Shown here: piece by piece, positions 20,724 to 30,446 of the stretch
How the letters are laid out: the number at the start of each line of letters is the position of its first letter
How positions within the stretch are numbered: the first letter of the stretch is position 1
DNA from: Zygnema cylindricum
Taxonomy: Eukaryota > Streptophyta > Zygnematophyceae > Zygnematales > Zygnemataceae
DNA: 55,740 bases
Reading direction: 5' to 3'
Assembly: GCA_037447655.1 (NCBI GenBank)
Contig: JBBHKE010002985.1
Coordinates: forward strand, 1-55,740
Translations under genes and position numbers: made by a program
The notes under the pieces: model-generated
What the model saw: the letters and a program-made list of their open reading frames with translations, nothing else
Told to the model about the DNA's origin: nothing
Database searches by the model: none

Positions 20724-21630
20724 TGCAATTCTGTGTCCTCCATTAGACCATAGAATACAGGAAGCCTTTAGATAGTATTTAACTAACCCACTTCAAGCCA
20801 CAACCATTTTTGTCCTAGAAGGCAAAATGATAGTTTGACTGCACCCCTATGCAGCCTAGACTCCTTTGAGTTGGTAGCGAAAAGAATCACTGAAAACAGC
20901 CAACTAGAAGATAAGTTATGAGGCAGTAAAAATGCCAATTTGTACAAACGCTCAAAGTGAGAGGTGACTTCCTACCAAAACTTTCTAAGTCCTGATTCCC
21001 TCTAATAACTTTTATCTACTGAAGTACGGACCAATCAGATTACTGAACCGTACCAAAAAGTATTACTGCCGGTGTACCTTTTGTACGGCCTATGTAAGAC
21101 AAGGCTATTAAGGGGACGCGTGTCTACTTTTAACTCGTCCGTACATTCCTCGGAATTCTCATGACCGAATGTCATCTCTCCACGTGGCTCTAGGTCATGC
21201 CACGTCACAAAACGTCAAAGTGACCACTCCGGGATTTCGGCGATGATGTGAGCGTTGGATTTGTAGCGAGATAGAATCTTAGCCGTTATAAATACTTGCG
21301 CGACATTTGTTTCCATGTCGGAACAAAATGCGTGGTATCCATTTTGAATAGTATCGTACTTTGTACTTTTATAAAACTGTATCTATGCATGCCATATATA
21401 GTTTTAGTTAAATGGATTTGTTCCTCTCTAAATATATATATATTTGTCACATACTATATCATTTAGTATCGGTCTTAGTCTAAAAGGATACAGCTGACCG
21501 CTATCCGCCAACTTGACGAACCCCAGGTATCGGGGTCAATTCCCGGGTCCGTCAAGTATATTTTTAGTAACCTACTAAAAATAACTGTGTGTTTGAACTA
21601 AGGCAGCCATGGATCAACCTTCCTCTCTAT
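20724..21630 (-). repeat. Copia-1 5' LTR, truncated
   Basis: Matches 2607-3643 but stops at ...CCTTCCTCTCTAT, where a plus-strand LTR begins. About 130 bp of the outer (U3) end is missing. The tRNA-like stretch is at 21476-21557 (B-box position reads GGGTCAATTCC). Confidence 0.9.
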
Positions 21631-21834
21631 TGTTGAAATTTAAGTTTTTTTCTAGGTCTAGAGATTGTAAAATAAAAGGCAAAAGAGGGACAGTGACAGC
21701 CTGCCTCTAACTCTTCACTCAAGTCCCCACACTTGTTGCAGTCACTGAAGACTTGAAGAGGAGTTCGATCCATGGCTGCCTAGGCTGTCCAAAGAGGACA
21801 GGAAGGCAAATCTTGATAGAGTTATCCAAAAGGT

Positions 21835-21917
21835 TTGACGCACCCAGGATTTGATCCGGGTACCTGCCGTCCGTCAAACTAGCCGTTAGCTTTAACCAAT
21901 AAGTCTAAATCCAATGC
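21835..21917 (-). other. tRNA-like stretch, antisense in LTR
   Basis: The minus strand reads TAGACTTATTGGTTAAAGC, close to a tRNA D-arm (cf. TAGCTCAGTTGGTTAGAGC). Then comes GGCAGGTACCCGGATCAAAT, a T-arm with A54. This is the clearest D-arm match among the LTRs. Confidence 0.6.
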
Positions 21918-22284
21918 TGGAGTATAATAGGTTTGACAAATATTTATATTTTTACACGTAGACTAGTTCGTATAACGGTAAATAGATACGTAATGCAAAG
22001 ATAAAGTTTTGTATAGTACGGAGTGCAATTTAATGTATTTTATGAAACGGATACCGCGCATTTGTTTCAAACGCGAAACAAATATCGCGCGTGTATTTTC
22101 AACGGCTACAATTGTATTTGGTTTGATTGGACGGCCACAATAGGCGCCGCGATCACACAATATGTACTTTTGGCGTTTTTCAGCCATCGCCACGTCATGT
22201 GACACGTGGCACGACAATGTTGGATTGCGGCGCCTCCGGAGATTGCGGGAACAAATCCGGCTATGACACGTGTCGACATTTTTG

Positions 22285-22453
22285 CCATGTCGTACGATAG
22301 CCATACAAAAAGTACACGGACACCTATACTTTTCTGTACGACACAGTAATTCGATTAGTGCCGTACTTCAGTAGATAGAGTTTTAGAGGGGGAATAGGAC
22401 TTAGAAAATTTTGGGTAGGTAGCTGCCTCTCCCAGAGAGCACCTTGTATAAAT
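22285..22453 (+). promoter_or_regulatory. LTR promoter: GTAC cluster and TATA box
   Basis: GTAC cores at about 22290, 22310, 22336 and 22363 lie upstream of TATAAAT (22447-22453). The order is the same as in Copia-2 and Copia-3. Confidence 0.5.
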
Positions 22454-22683
22454 GGCAAACTTTGGCCAGCCATAACTATCAATTTACTTGACCATTTCCA
22501 GTGATTTTTTTTGCTGCGGACTCAAGGGAGTCCAGGCTACACAGAGGTGTAGTCGGTCAGAGTTTTTGCCTGCCAGGTTGGCTGCATTTCTAAAGGAAAG
22601 TAAAAGTGGGTGAATGTGTCCAAAACTCATTTCTAACTTTGCATTCAGTAGTGGAACTGAGAACACACAAAGTCTTATTTCAC

Positions 22684-23043
22684 AGGGGTGAATCTATAAT
22701 GGGTTTTTGATTGTCAAGTGCTCAGTCATTTAGGTTTATATCAACTTGGAGTCGACACTATCTAGATAAGCTTTTTTTGGATCTGCAATTTTTGTGGGTA
22801 ATAGAGCACACAGAGTTTCATTAATCAGGTGGACATAGGCCGGCTCCGAGAAGCTAACCTCACTGTTCGACCACCTAAACTTTTCATCCATGACGCAGTT
22901 CTTCCATTTCATAAGGTCAGACATGTGTCTAGACAAACTATCCTCCTGCATTTTGTCTTAACATCCTTGGCCAGCCGTTACGTGCACTCCCTATACTAGT
23001 CGCATATCCACACTCCCGTGCATATTTACATAATGGACCGGGT
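22684..23043. other. Unassigned stretch between LTR and Gypsy element
   Basis: A minus-strand open frame (22951-22736, 71 codons; LINETLCALLPTKIADPKK) may be a fragment of something coding, but I do not recognise it. No LTR or PBS for the Gypsy element was found here. Confidence 0.4.
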
Positions 23044-23599
23044 ATGCTTCAGAACAATCATACAGGCAGTCTAGAAGAACTTACTGTTGCGGAGAGAGAA
23101 CTTCTCCTCTATTTCATTACACGCTCTACCGCTGCCCCAGAACTCATTGAGCGGCAACGCTGCAGTTTACTTGGTCGTGTTATGGATCCTCAGTCCCTGT
23201 CATTTGTCTTGAGCATAGGGTTTGCAGCCGGTCGATACGGACAGAATCATCCGTCTCAATCGGCTAGGGGAGGGGGATAACACCATTCAAACACACTGCT
23301 TCGAAATCCTCACCTTCTCTCCGGGGTACAACTTTTCAGCTCTCTCTTTTCCTCCTTCCGCCAAGTCTAACACAAATCACACTATTTATGATTTCTTGGA
23401 ACCTAGTCACATGAGTTCGTCCATCCCAACATACACAGCGGCTAGATCTTCAATACCACTAGAAGTAGTCCCACACTTGACAGCTCCATTTCCATCTAGA
23501 AGTTGGCATCATGCAGTCAATTGTTCGCATCAGCCCCTAGTTGAGTATGAGCTGGGACAGTCTTTAGTCGCGGATGAGCAGCTAGCATTTGCACAAGCA

Positions 23600-25376
23600 A
23601 TGGAAGCCATTACCATCAACGCACCTGAAAAACCAACGTGGAAATTCGGGATGGGACTAACGAAACCGGAACACGAACTATTAGACAGAGTCATAAACCA
23701 ACACAAAGACGCGTTCGCTTACTCCATGAAAGATCTAGGTCGACACACCACCTACAGAATGTCCATTGACCTAGAAGATGACAGACCCATATTCAAACCC
23801 AAGCATCGTCTATCACAAAACTGAATGGGAAGGAGTGGACAAACAATGCGCAGAGTAAGAAGAGGCAGGACTGATTTATAGGTCAGACTCCACCTTTGCG
23901 GTGCCTACCGTCATGCCTCATAAAAAAGACGCATAGGGGAATTTCACAGAGCGTCGCATGTGCGGGGACTATCGAGAAGTGAATTCTCGTACAATCCAGG
24001 ACCGACATCCAATGCCTTTGGCGGAAGACATATTTGATCACGTCAGAGGGGCTAAATATTTCAGCATTCTGGATCTACGACAAGGGTTTAACCAAATTGA
24101 AATAGAGGAAAAAGACTGACATAAGACGACATTTTGGGGAAGTGATGGGAGTTGGGAATGGTCAGTTATGCCCTTTGGTTTGAAAAGTGCACTGGCCGTA
24201 TTTCAAAAGGTTATGGACTCAATCTTAGGGTGATGTAAGTTTGCCCGGTGATACATTGACGATTTGATTATTCCTTCAACCTCTTTTGAGGAACACGCTG
24301 CCCATATAGAGTGGGTATTAAAAGAGTTGAAAAAGGTGGGTCACAAATGCCATCCGACCTAATGCATCTTCGGGGCTGAATGGGTACCATACCTGGAGCA
24401 TTTTATCTCCTCCAAGGGAATCACTCCACTAAGAGCCAAGGTAGAAGCGATCAGTAAACAACCGGCCCCCACAGATTTAACGAGCTTGCGTGCATTCTTA
24501 AATTTGGCTAATTATTATCGGAGGTTTGTTCCTGGGTTTAGCACCCTTGCATCCCCACTAAATGAACTCTTGAAAAAATCAGTGTCGTGTACTTGGGGAC
24601 CCCCGCAGATTGAGGCATTTCAGGGATTAAAAAAGGCATTGTTCACCGCTCCCATTCTTTGTCCACCAAATCATAAGTTACCATTTTGCCTGCAAACAGA
24701 CTTTGGTAAGCCCGGTATCGCTGCCATACTAACTCAGCGTGATCTTACAGGTGAGGAAAATGTGGTGGCTTATGCGAATCGAAGTAACAATCAAGCCAAG
24801 TCAAACTACAGTAGTTATGAGGTGGAGTGCCAGGCCGCAGTTTGGGGAATTGTGCATTTCCGCCATTACCTTTATGGCAAACCTTTTACGCTTCTTACTG
24901 ACCATCAACCATTGCATTGGCTCATGACCAATGACAAACTATCCGGCAAGTTAGCCCGTTGAGCTCTTATTTTGCAAGAATACGATATGGAGATCATCCA
25001 TCGACCCGAGCTCCTCAGTTTGAATGCCGACGGTCTTTCCCGAAACCCTTTACCTAATTCTGCCGATAATGGAGTACGACAGGATTTTGATGACGAACCA
25101 CTTGCATCGCAGTCTGCTGGAGCACACCTTGTCTACAATTTTTCGGGTCCCACAGTTCACATAACTGAACACGATCCATGGCGGGACAGTGCTTTGGTCC
25201 TATTTTTATCCAGTCCTTTCGAACAAGCACCACACCAAGAGAGGAGGAGCGTGTTCGTAAAAGAGCTCAAAATTACTTATGGATGGGAGGTTCCCTTATC
25301 CGTCTCCTCGCAGATGGAAGTCATCGGCATGTTCCTCGACCGACAGAACGCCTATCACGTATCGATCGATTCATAG
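23600..25376 (+). pseudogene. Gypsy reverse transcriptase-RNase H, broken
   Basis: Blocks in sequence: RT entry (KPEHELLDRVINQHKDAFAY; YRMSIDLEDDRPIFKPKHRL), finger and palm (DRHPMPLAEDIFDHVRGAKY, SVMPFGLKSA), catalytic YIDDLI near 24255, thumb (LRAFLNLANYYRRFVPGFS), and RNase H (LQTDFGKPGIAAILTQ, YEVECQAAVWGIVHFRHYL, LLTDHQPLHWL). Stops occur near 23824, 24118, 24232, 24248, 24361 and 24961, and frameshifts between. Confidence 0.9.
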
Positions 25377-26228
25377 TTATATGGGACATTATGGTACTAA
25401 ACGGACTTTGAGTTTGGTACAGGCACGCTATTGGTGGTCAGGCATGCAGGCGGACGTTGCGGCCGTGTTACAAGGAAGTAGCACATGAGACTGGTTGCGG
25501 ACCTCCTTCTCTAACCATCAGACTACACTTCAACCTTTGCCTATCCGAGGTATTTTCTATAGGTGGTTGTGGGATCTGGCAGGTCCTTTTCCCGTCTCGC
25601 GAAGGGGCAAGCAACACCTCATCATCATGATCGAGAATTTCAGCAAATGGGTGGAAGTTGTGGCCCTCCCGCACAAAACTGCCAAACTCACCACCGTTGC
25701 TTTCAAAGAGCATGTGCTCCTCCAATATGGAGCTCTAGCAAAAGTCCTTACGGTCAGGGGACCGAGTTCCGTGGCGAATTTCAGGAAAGGCTGGACGAGG
25801 CATTGTTTGATCACCGTCGAACGAGTTGAGATCATCCCTAGTCACACGGTTTGGCTGAGAAGGCGGTGCAAACATTTAAACGGGCTTTGCGTAAACATTG
25901 CTTAGAAAAACAGATTACTGTCTGGGGTGAATCATTGGGTTATATTGTCATGGGCTATCGCATGTCTGTACAGGCCAGCTTAGCAAATTTCAGTCTTTAT
26001 TATGTGTTATTTGGTCGACAGCCACTGCTCGGTAGAAATATACAGAAAGCTGTTAGTTTTCCTTTGCCGCTTATGTCTGATTCTCATTTTTTGGAAGAAC
26101 TAACCAACCGGGCTTTGCTTTTTACTAAGGAAATTCCAATGGCCTTTGAAAACTTGCATATTGCTCAACATCGCGACTCGTTACAGTTTGCAACAACTCG
26201 CAGCGGCAGTTACCGGCCACAACAATAA
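25377..26228 (+). pseudogene. Gypsy integrase, broken
   Basis: Fragments of integrase: zinc-binding region end (RTLSLVQARYWWSGMQADV), core start (DLAGPFPVSRRGKQHLIIMI), FSKWVEVVALPHKTAKLTT, and the C-terminal part (GYRMSVQASLANFSLYYVLF). The central D-E motifs are blurred by frameshifts at 25780-25870. Confidence 0.85.
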
Positions 26229-26237
26229 CCCTATCGG

Positions 26238-26642
26238 GTGGGGGACTATCTATATTTGCGTTACCAAACATTTGACACACTTGACACGGATGTCTCGTCT
26301 CACATATTGAGGATCACCAAAATCGACTCCAATGGATTATTAAGCCTACAAGGGGCTGACACGCGGACTTTGCGAGAACATTCGAAAAATTGTGCTCCCT
26401 GCTACCTACCTGATCTCTCTCACAGTATGGATCCGTGGCGGATGGCGATTACCGAGGCCACCGAGTGTCAGTTGTGTCGGCGGTCTGACGGAGAAACGAC
26501 GATGCTTCTCTGCGACTATTGCAATCTAAGATTTCACATGGAGTGCTTGGTCCCACCTTTGCACGCTATTCCGGCTGGACAATGGTTTTGCCATGGATGT
26601 CGCGACCTACCGGCTGTCCTTCCCAGCTCCCCTGCAGGCTAA
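26238..26642 (+). pseudogene. Gypsy integrase tail with C4HC3 PHD finger
   Basis: An open block of 134 codons begins with an SH3-like/GPY-type tail (GDYLYLRYQTFDTL) and ends with a canonical PHD finger at about 26466-26607: CQLC, CDYC, FHMEC, then W-F-C-x2-C. All eight zinc ligands and the pre-final Trp are present. In chromoviruses this position is held by a chromodomain, so the finger may steer integration to a chromatin mark (inference). The finger has outlived much of the rest of the element. Confidence 0.85.
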
Positions 26643-26659
26643 GGAGCTGGGGGGGGGGG

Positions 26660-27822
26660 GAATTCCATCCTTTTTCCATCTCTACCTACCAAACTTGTCG
26701 TTGTAGTCTTATTTGTTTGTTTGGTTTCTTGAGCCGATTCATTAATATTTTTGGTGTTATATATTCTTGGCCCTTTGGTTTTGGCATACATATGTGCAGT
26801 CCATACATTCTTGGCAACGCTAATTAGGTGTGATGCATGTCATTTCACGGTTATATGCTCATGCACGACAGCTGTCATGTCGCAAGACGTCGGCGAGTAT
26901 TATATTGGATTCTTATACTTATAAGGGTATAACGGAATATTACAGGTCGGTGGCGGAGTGTTCAGTTGAAGATACGGACGGAACTGAGGTCGTACCATGT
27001 TACCGGCATGAAATCAGATTGCGGTACGGCATCGGATTTTGCGAATTCGAACGGCTTCAAACCTAACATCTTATGGACTCAAACGGTTACATACTTAACA
27101 CATGTCCAAGTCGTGAACCCTCGGAGGTTCGTGCATTACTTTTGTAGCGTAGGGAGGATTTTCATCCTCGAGGTGTAGATGTAAGGCTTCCCAAGGCGGC
27201 CACGTAGCGGCCACCTCTAGAAACTGGTAGTGTTTGTACATAGAAAGTTGCTTGCACAAAGACATATAAAAATTAGTGTAACTATACGATACGCGACAGC
27301 ATAGGATAAAGGACATATGGCCGCGTAGGATTAGTTGCAAATTACAGCACGGGAATTTAACATTAAAGAGTTGTCGTTTTCTGGCAATCTACATTCTCAG
27401 GATTTGTCGAACCTCTCTTTTAATTTTCAGTTAGCATTCCTCTGCGGGATATTTAGTATCAGTTGCTTGTTGAGTTAGGGTTTCTCTTTCCGGATCCTTA
27501 GTCTCTGGCTAGCTTTGTCTTTGAGCTTTCTTGATCTCTCTTTTTTGTACTAAGTCCTTACCTAATCTACCGGCGCAAGCCAGCCTACAAGGTTTCCCTC
27601 CAGACTGTGTCTCACTTGCCACGCTTTACGAATTTTGGACTGTGAAGCTTGTGTGTATTATTGTTGTTGGGTGGTTTTCGTCGTTTGTCTCCTTTTTCTT
27701 TTGACTTTGGGAGTGCCGGTTTGTTTTCGGAGGTCTCATTCGGTTAAGGAGAGCCTGATGTCTGCTAGTTGGACTCTTGTAAGGAATATTGAAGACTTCA
27801 GGGCCTAGTGGCTAGTGTCGCA
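26660..27822 (+). repeat. Gypsy 3' LTR
   Basis: Starts AATTCCATCC after the G-run. Its first ~200 bp are repeated at 27827-28037. The end is inferred from the start of that second copy. No TG...CA ends could be fixed, so boundaries are approximate. Confidence 0.65.
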
Positions 27823-28037
27823 AATGGAATTCCATCCTTTTTTCCCTCTCTACCTACCAAACTTGTCGTTGTTCTTTTATTTGTTTGTTTGGTTTCTTGA
27901 GCTGATTCATTAATATTTCTGATGTTATATATTCTTGGCCCTCTGGTTTTGGCATCATATGTGCAGCCTATACATTCTTGGCAACGCTGATTGGGTGTGA
28001 TGCATGACATTTCACGGTTGTATGCTCATGCACGACA
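27823..28037 (+). repeat. Second, partial Gypsy LTR copy
   Basis: GGAATTCCATCC at 27826 onward matches 26658 onward to about 28035 (CATGCACGACA), with about 90% identity by eye. It then stops where the foldback begins. It directly follows the first LTR with no internal sequence between. Confidence 0.75.
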
Positions 28038-28690
28038 TGTGCTTGCACGTATCAATTCTAATCACATGTGGTTGTCGTAACCCTTGCCGGCCGTGTGAAT
28101 TGATGTTTTTTAACTTTTTAGATGACGGTCGACGTTCGCAATCGCAACACCTTTTTAATCGGTCGTTACAATATTTGCAAGTCGTAGTTGTTCAACGGGT
28201 TGACCATCATATTGAAACTCAACTGTACATAATTTGTATTAATCGGTACCTAAAATGTACAATTTTTGACAAGGTGACGCAAGTACTTGCGCGTAGCAAA
28301 AAATGTTTCTGCAATTAGAAATTATTGAAAAAAAACACAAATAACAAAAGGGAATTGATCATGGTAGTGACTATTTTGGTTGCGCGCAGTCACTTACGTC
28401 ACCTTGTCAAAGATTGCACATTTTAAGTACACATCGGTACAAGTTAAGTATCGTTGAGTTTAGATTTGACGGTTGATCAGTTGAACATCTTTGACTTTCA
28501 AAATATTTTGGCAATCGGTAAAAAATTTGACGCGCTTGTGAACGTCGACGGTCATAATAAAAGCAACAATTCACACGGTCGGTGAAGGTTTACGGTAACA
28601 ATTGCGGTAACCACATGTAAATAAAAGTGTTGTGCAGAGTCACTTTCTCACTTTTCGTGAGGTCCACTGTGAGAGCGCATGTTGGACTTT
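28038..28690. repeat. Long foldback (inverted repeat, ~260-bp arms)
   Basis: The left arm (about 28046-28306) is matched in reverse complement by the right arm (about 28372-28625), with a loop of about 65 bp. Paired landmarks: CACATGTGGTT (28051) with AACCACATGTAA (28608), GGCCGTGTGAATTG (28088) with CAATTCACACGGTC (28568), GACAAGGTGACG (28268) with CGTCACCTTGTC (28397). The arms look 75-80% identical. The same sequence occurs once, not as a foldback, at about 43160-43480. Confidence 0.85.
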
Positions 28691-28865
28691 AAATTAGCTG
28701 CAAAATTGAAATGTATTCACGAATCGTAAATAGTGTGGCTTAATTTGGTCGCGCATGACGACGCGCATTTTTTTCATTTAGATTCATTGATTTTTTTACG
28801 CGGGTCCGTTTTATTATATCGTACAATTTTTCGTGCGATTTCATTCATCCGTATAAGACTTCTAA

Positions 28866-30025
28866 GGGTGAAGTTCCATCATACGTTTTTGTAATTGTAC
28901 GGCAAACTCTACAGACCGGGTCGATTGAGTTGATGTTCCATCATGTAGAGTTTGTAAGCCACGTGTTATAAATTGACTGGCGCCACGCAAGCTACAATCC
29001 GATATTGAATATCTTTCAGATTTGTATCACCGACAAACTTAACTTCAAATCTTGACTTGCGTACCATGTACCTACGTACGAAGTAATTATACGACAAAAC
29101 TTTTCTTCTTTTTGCAGAAGCCAGTCTGTATGCCAGCTAGTGTTGTGTATCGGTAACGATTTGCTAATAACCGATATGGGCCTTTTTTCGTGTAGCCGAT
29201 AATCGATATATCGGTACGGAGATATATGTACTGATCGTACAGATAAACGTACGGCCAATAATAAACGTAAATCATAAACAAAAATAAACGTACTGAGGTG
29301 CCTACCAATCATATCATTTGTACAGGCTGAAAGTACAGTAGCCGGCATAAGATATGTACGGATGTAGTACGGCTCCGGTTAAAAGATGTACATCTCACAT
29401 TTGACGTTATGGTTTGTCCCTTTCTTCCTTGGGATCCACTGGAAACCTGCCACGTGTACTACCGACAGAAATTACAGAAAGTACAAATATATTGGTAACT
29501 TTGACCGTTCGATAACCGATAACTATCGGTATCGGTGTTATCGCGATAACTTTTTTACCGATACACAACACTAATGCCAGCTCATTTTTTAGGGTTTCAG
29601 TTTTCGAAATAACGAAAGTCCTTTGAGAGAAATAGTGTGACGAACATAAGCTACCGAAAATAGCGTGACGAGGGAATGTTACGAAATTTCGTTTTTATTT
29701 TTGGTTGTATTTTGGAAAGCGCGTGTCATGTGCAAATCTTAAGATTTTTCGTTGGTTTTCCATCATGACACGTAGCTTAATCGTCCAACGTGTCATGATT
29801 TTTTTTTTCTGTATCTGCCAACCCACCTCCTCGAGGTGGGTTGAAGCGAACTCCTCGCAGGTGAACATCTGACGGCCAGTATTACCTCCAAGACCTTCGG
29901 AGAGTATCGGCAAGATTCTCTGTAATGTTGTTTTTCTTGTAAAAACAAAATAGACGGTACGATCTGGTACGGAGGGTCACGGATTTCTGTAAACTTGCCA
30001 CTTTTAGCTTGATGGAACGTCACCC
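28866..30025. mobile_element. MITE A: PIF/Harbinger-like, TAA target duplication
   Basis: Ends GGGTGAAGTTCCATCA and TTGATGGAACGTCACCC are flanked by TAA on both sides (28863-28865, 30026-30028). This is the 3-bp TWA duplication typical of PIF/Harbinger and Tourist-like MITEs. Without the nested 436-bp insertion and its 8-bp duplication it is about 716 bp. It aligns along its length with MITE B (38834-39550, 717 bp). No transposase is encoded. Confidence 0.85.
29138..29573. mobile_element. hAT-type MITE nested in MITE A
   Basis: A 436-bp element with perfect 19-bp inverted ends TAGTGTTGTGTATCGGTAA, flanked by a perfect 8-bp duplication ATGCCAGC (29130-29137 and 29574-29581). An 8-bp duplication is the hAT signature. 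MITE B has the corresponding empty site at about 39085-39095. Inside are GATATATCG and ACCGATA palindromes and GTACGG motifs, but no coding capacity. Confidence 0.93.
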
Positions 30026-30028
30026 TAA

Positions 30029-30446
30029 TACTTTACTTTTGAGAGGTTTCATTTCGCGTCGTTCTTCAATTTGCGTCTATGTTCAATGCAACGCTTCGCG
30101 AATGGTCACTGCCGTGATCAATTCCCTGATAAAAAATCCCTAAACATATGTATACACATACACGGTCGCGCGGCGCGGCGCGTCGTAAAATGAAAAGATG
30201 ATGGGGGGGGCGACGTGGATCTCTCACAATGCGCGAAACCAAATCTCGCACGTTCGCACGTTGACACGTTCACACGTTGACAGAGGCCGAAAAACGCAAG
30301 ATTGAGCGTGGCATCCCCCGGCCCACAGAGCGTCGCACGGTGTCTGGCGACGCCCACACAGGGGCTCGCGCCACTGCCTTCCGCTCGGCTCGACTGACCG
30401 CGCCACTGCACACACGCCTGCCGCCGACAGAAAGGAAAAGCCAAAG
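30029..30446 (+). promoter_or_regulatory. GC-rich upstream region of the NEET gene
   Basis: GC content rises sharply with CGCGCGGCGCGGCGCG at about 30168-30183. At 30243-30282 the motif CACGTT recurs four times with 8-10 bp spacing (GCACGTT, GCACGTT, ACACGTT, ACACGTT). This looks like a promoter or 5' UTR. No TATA box was assigned. Confidence 0.45.

Larger units (their letters stand above)
2607..21630 (-). mobile_element. Copia-1: outer Ty1/copia element, minus strand, split by two insertions
   Basis: A Copia element in three blocks: 2607-4862 (3' LTR, RT-RNase H), 11180-11458 (RT start) and 17876-21630 (integrase, protease, Gag, 5' LTR). The blocks read continuously once Copia-2 (4863-11179) and Copia-3 (11459-17875) are set aside. 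The 4862/11180 joint is a clean 5-bp GCCTC duplication. The second joint carries an imperfect AATAT/AAAAT pair. The 5' LTR is cut at 21630 by another LTR, so the element is about 130 bp short at its outer end. Each coding block is broken, so it cannot be autonomous. Gene order Gag-PR-IN-RT-RH is diagnostic of Copia. Confidence 0.9.
21631..22683 (+). repeat. Copia-type LTR (solo or truncated), third subfamily
   Basis: Starts TGTTGAAATTTAAG and follows the same plan as the other Copia LTRs: an antisense tRNA-like stretch (21835-21917), CACGTG-type sites near 22203 and 22268, a GTAC cluster (22285-22370) and a TATA box (22447-22453). The right end is uncertain: it fades after GAACTGAGAACACAC, before any PBS. 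No coding region follows, so it is a solo or truncated LTR. It interrupts the Copia-1 5' LTR. Confidence 0.8.
23044..26659 (+). mobile_element. Gypsy retrotransposon, decayed, with C-terminal PHD finger
   Basis: A plus-strand Gypsy pol: RT, RNase H and integrase in that order, then a PHD finger. A G-run of about 13 near 26650-26662 is probably the polypurine tract, followed by an LTR. No 5' LTR is present, so it is 5'-truncated. Many stops and frameshifts. The minus-strand relic at 1346-2606 belongs to the same family. Confidence 0.88.

Noticed and set aside
21631-22700. TCTAT as target duplication of the LTR at 21631
   Set aside because: TCTAT occurs left of the LTR and again at about 22693, but the sequence before the right copy does not end in CA, and the following sequence does not continue the Copia-1 LTR.
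28038-28690. MicroRNA precursor
   Set aside because: The arms are far longer (about 260 bp) and too mismatched for a typical plant miRNA hairpin. A foldback element or siRNA source fits better.
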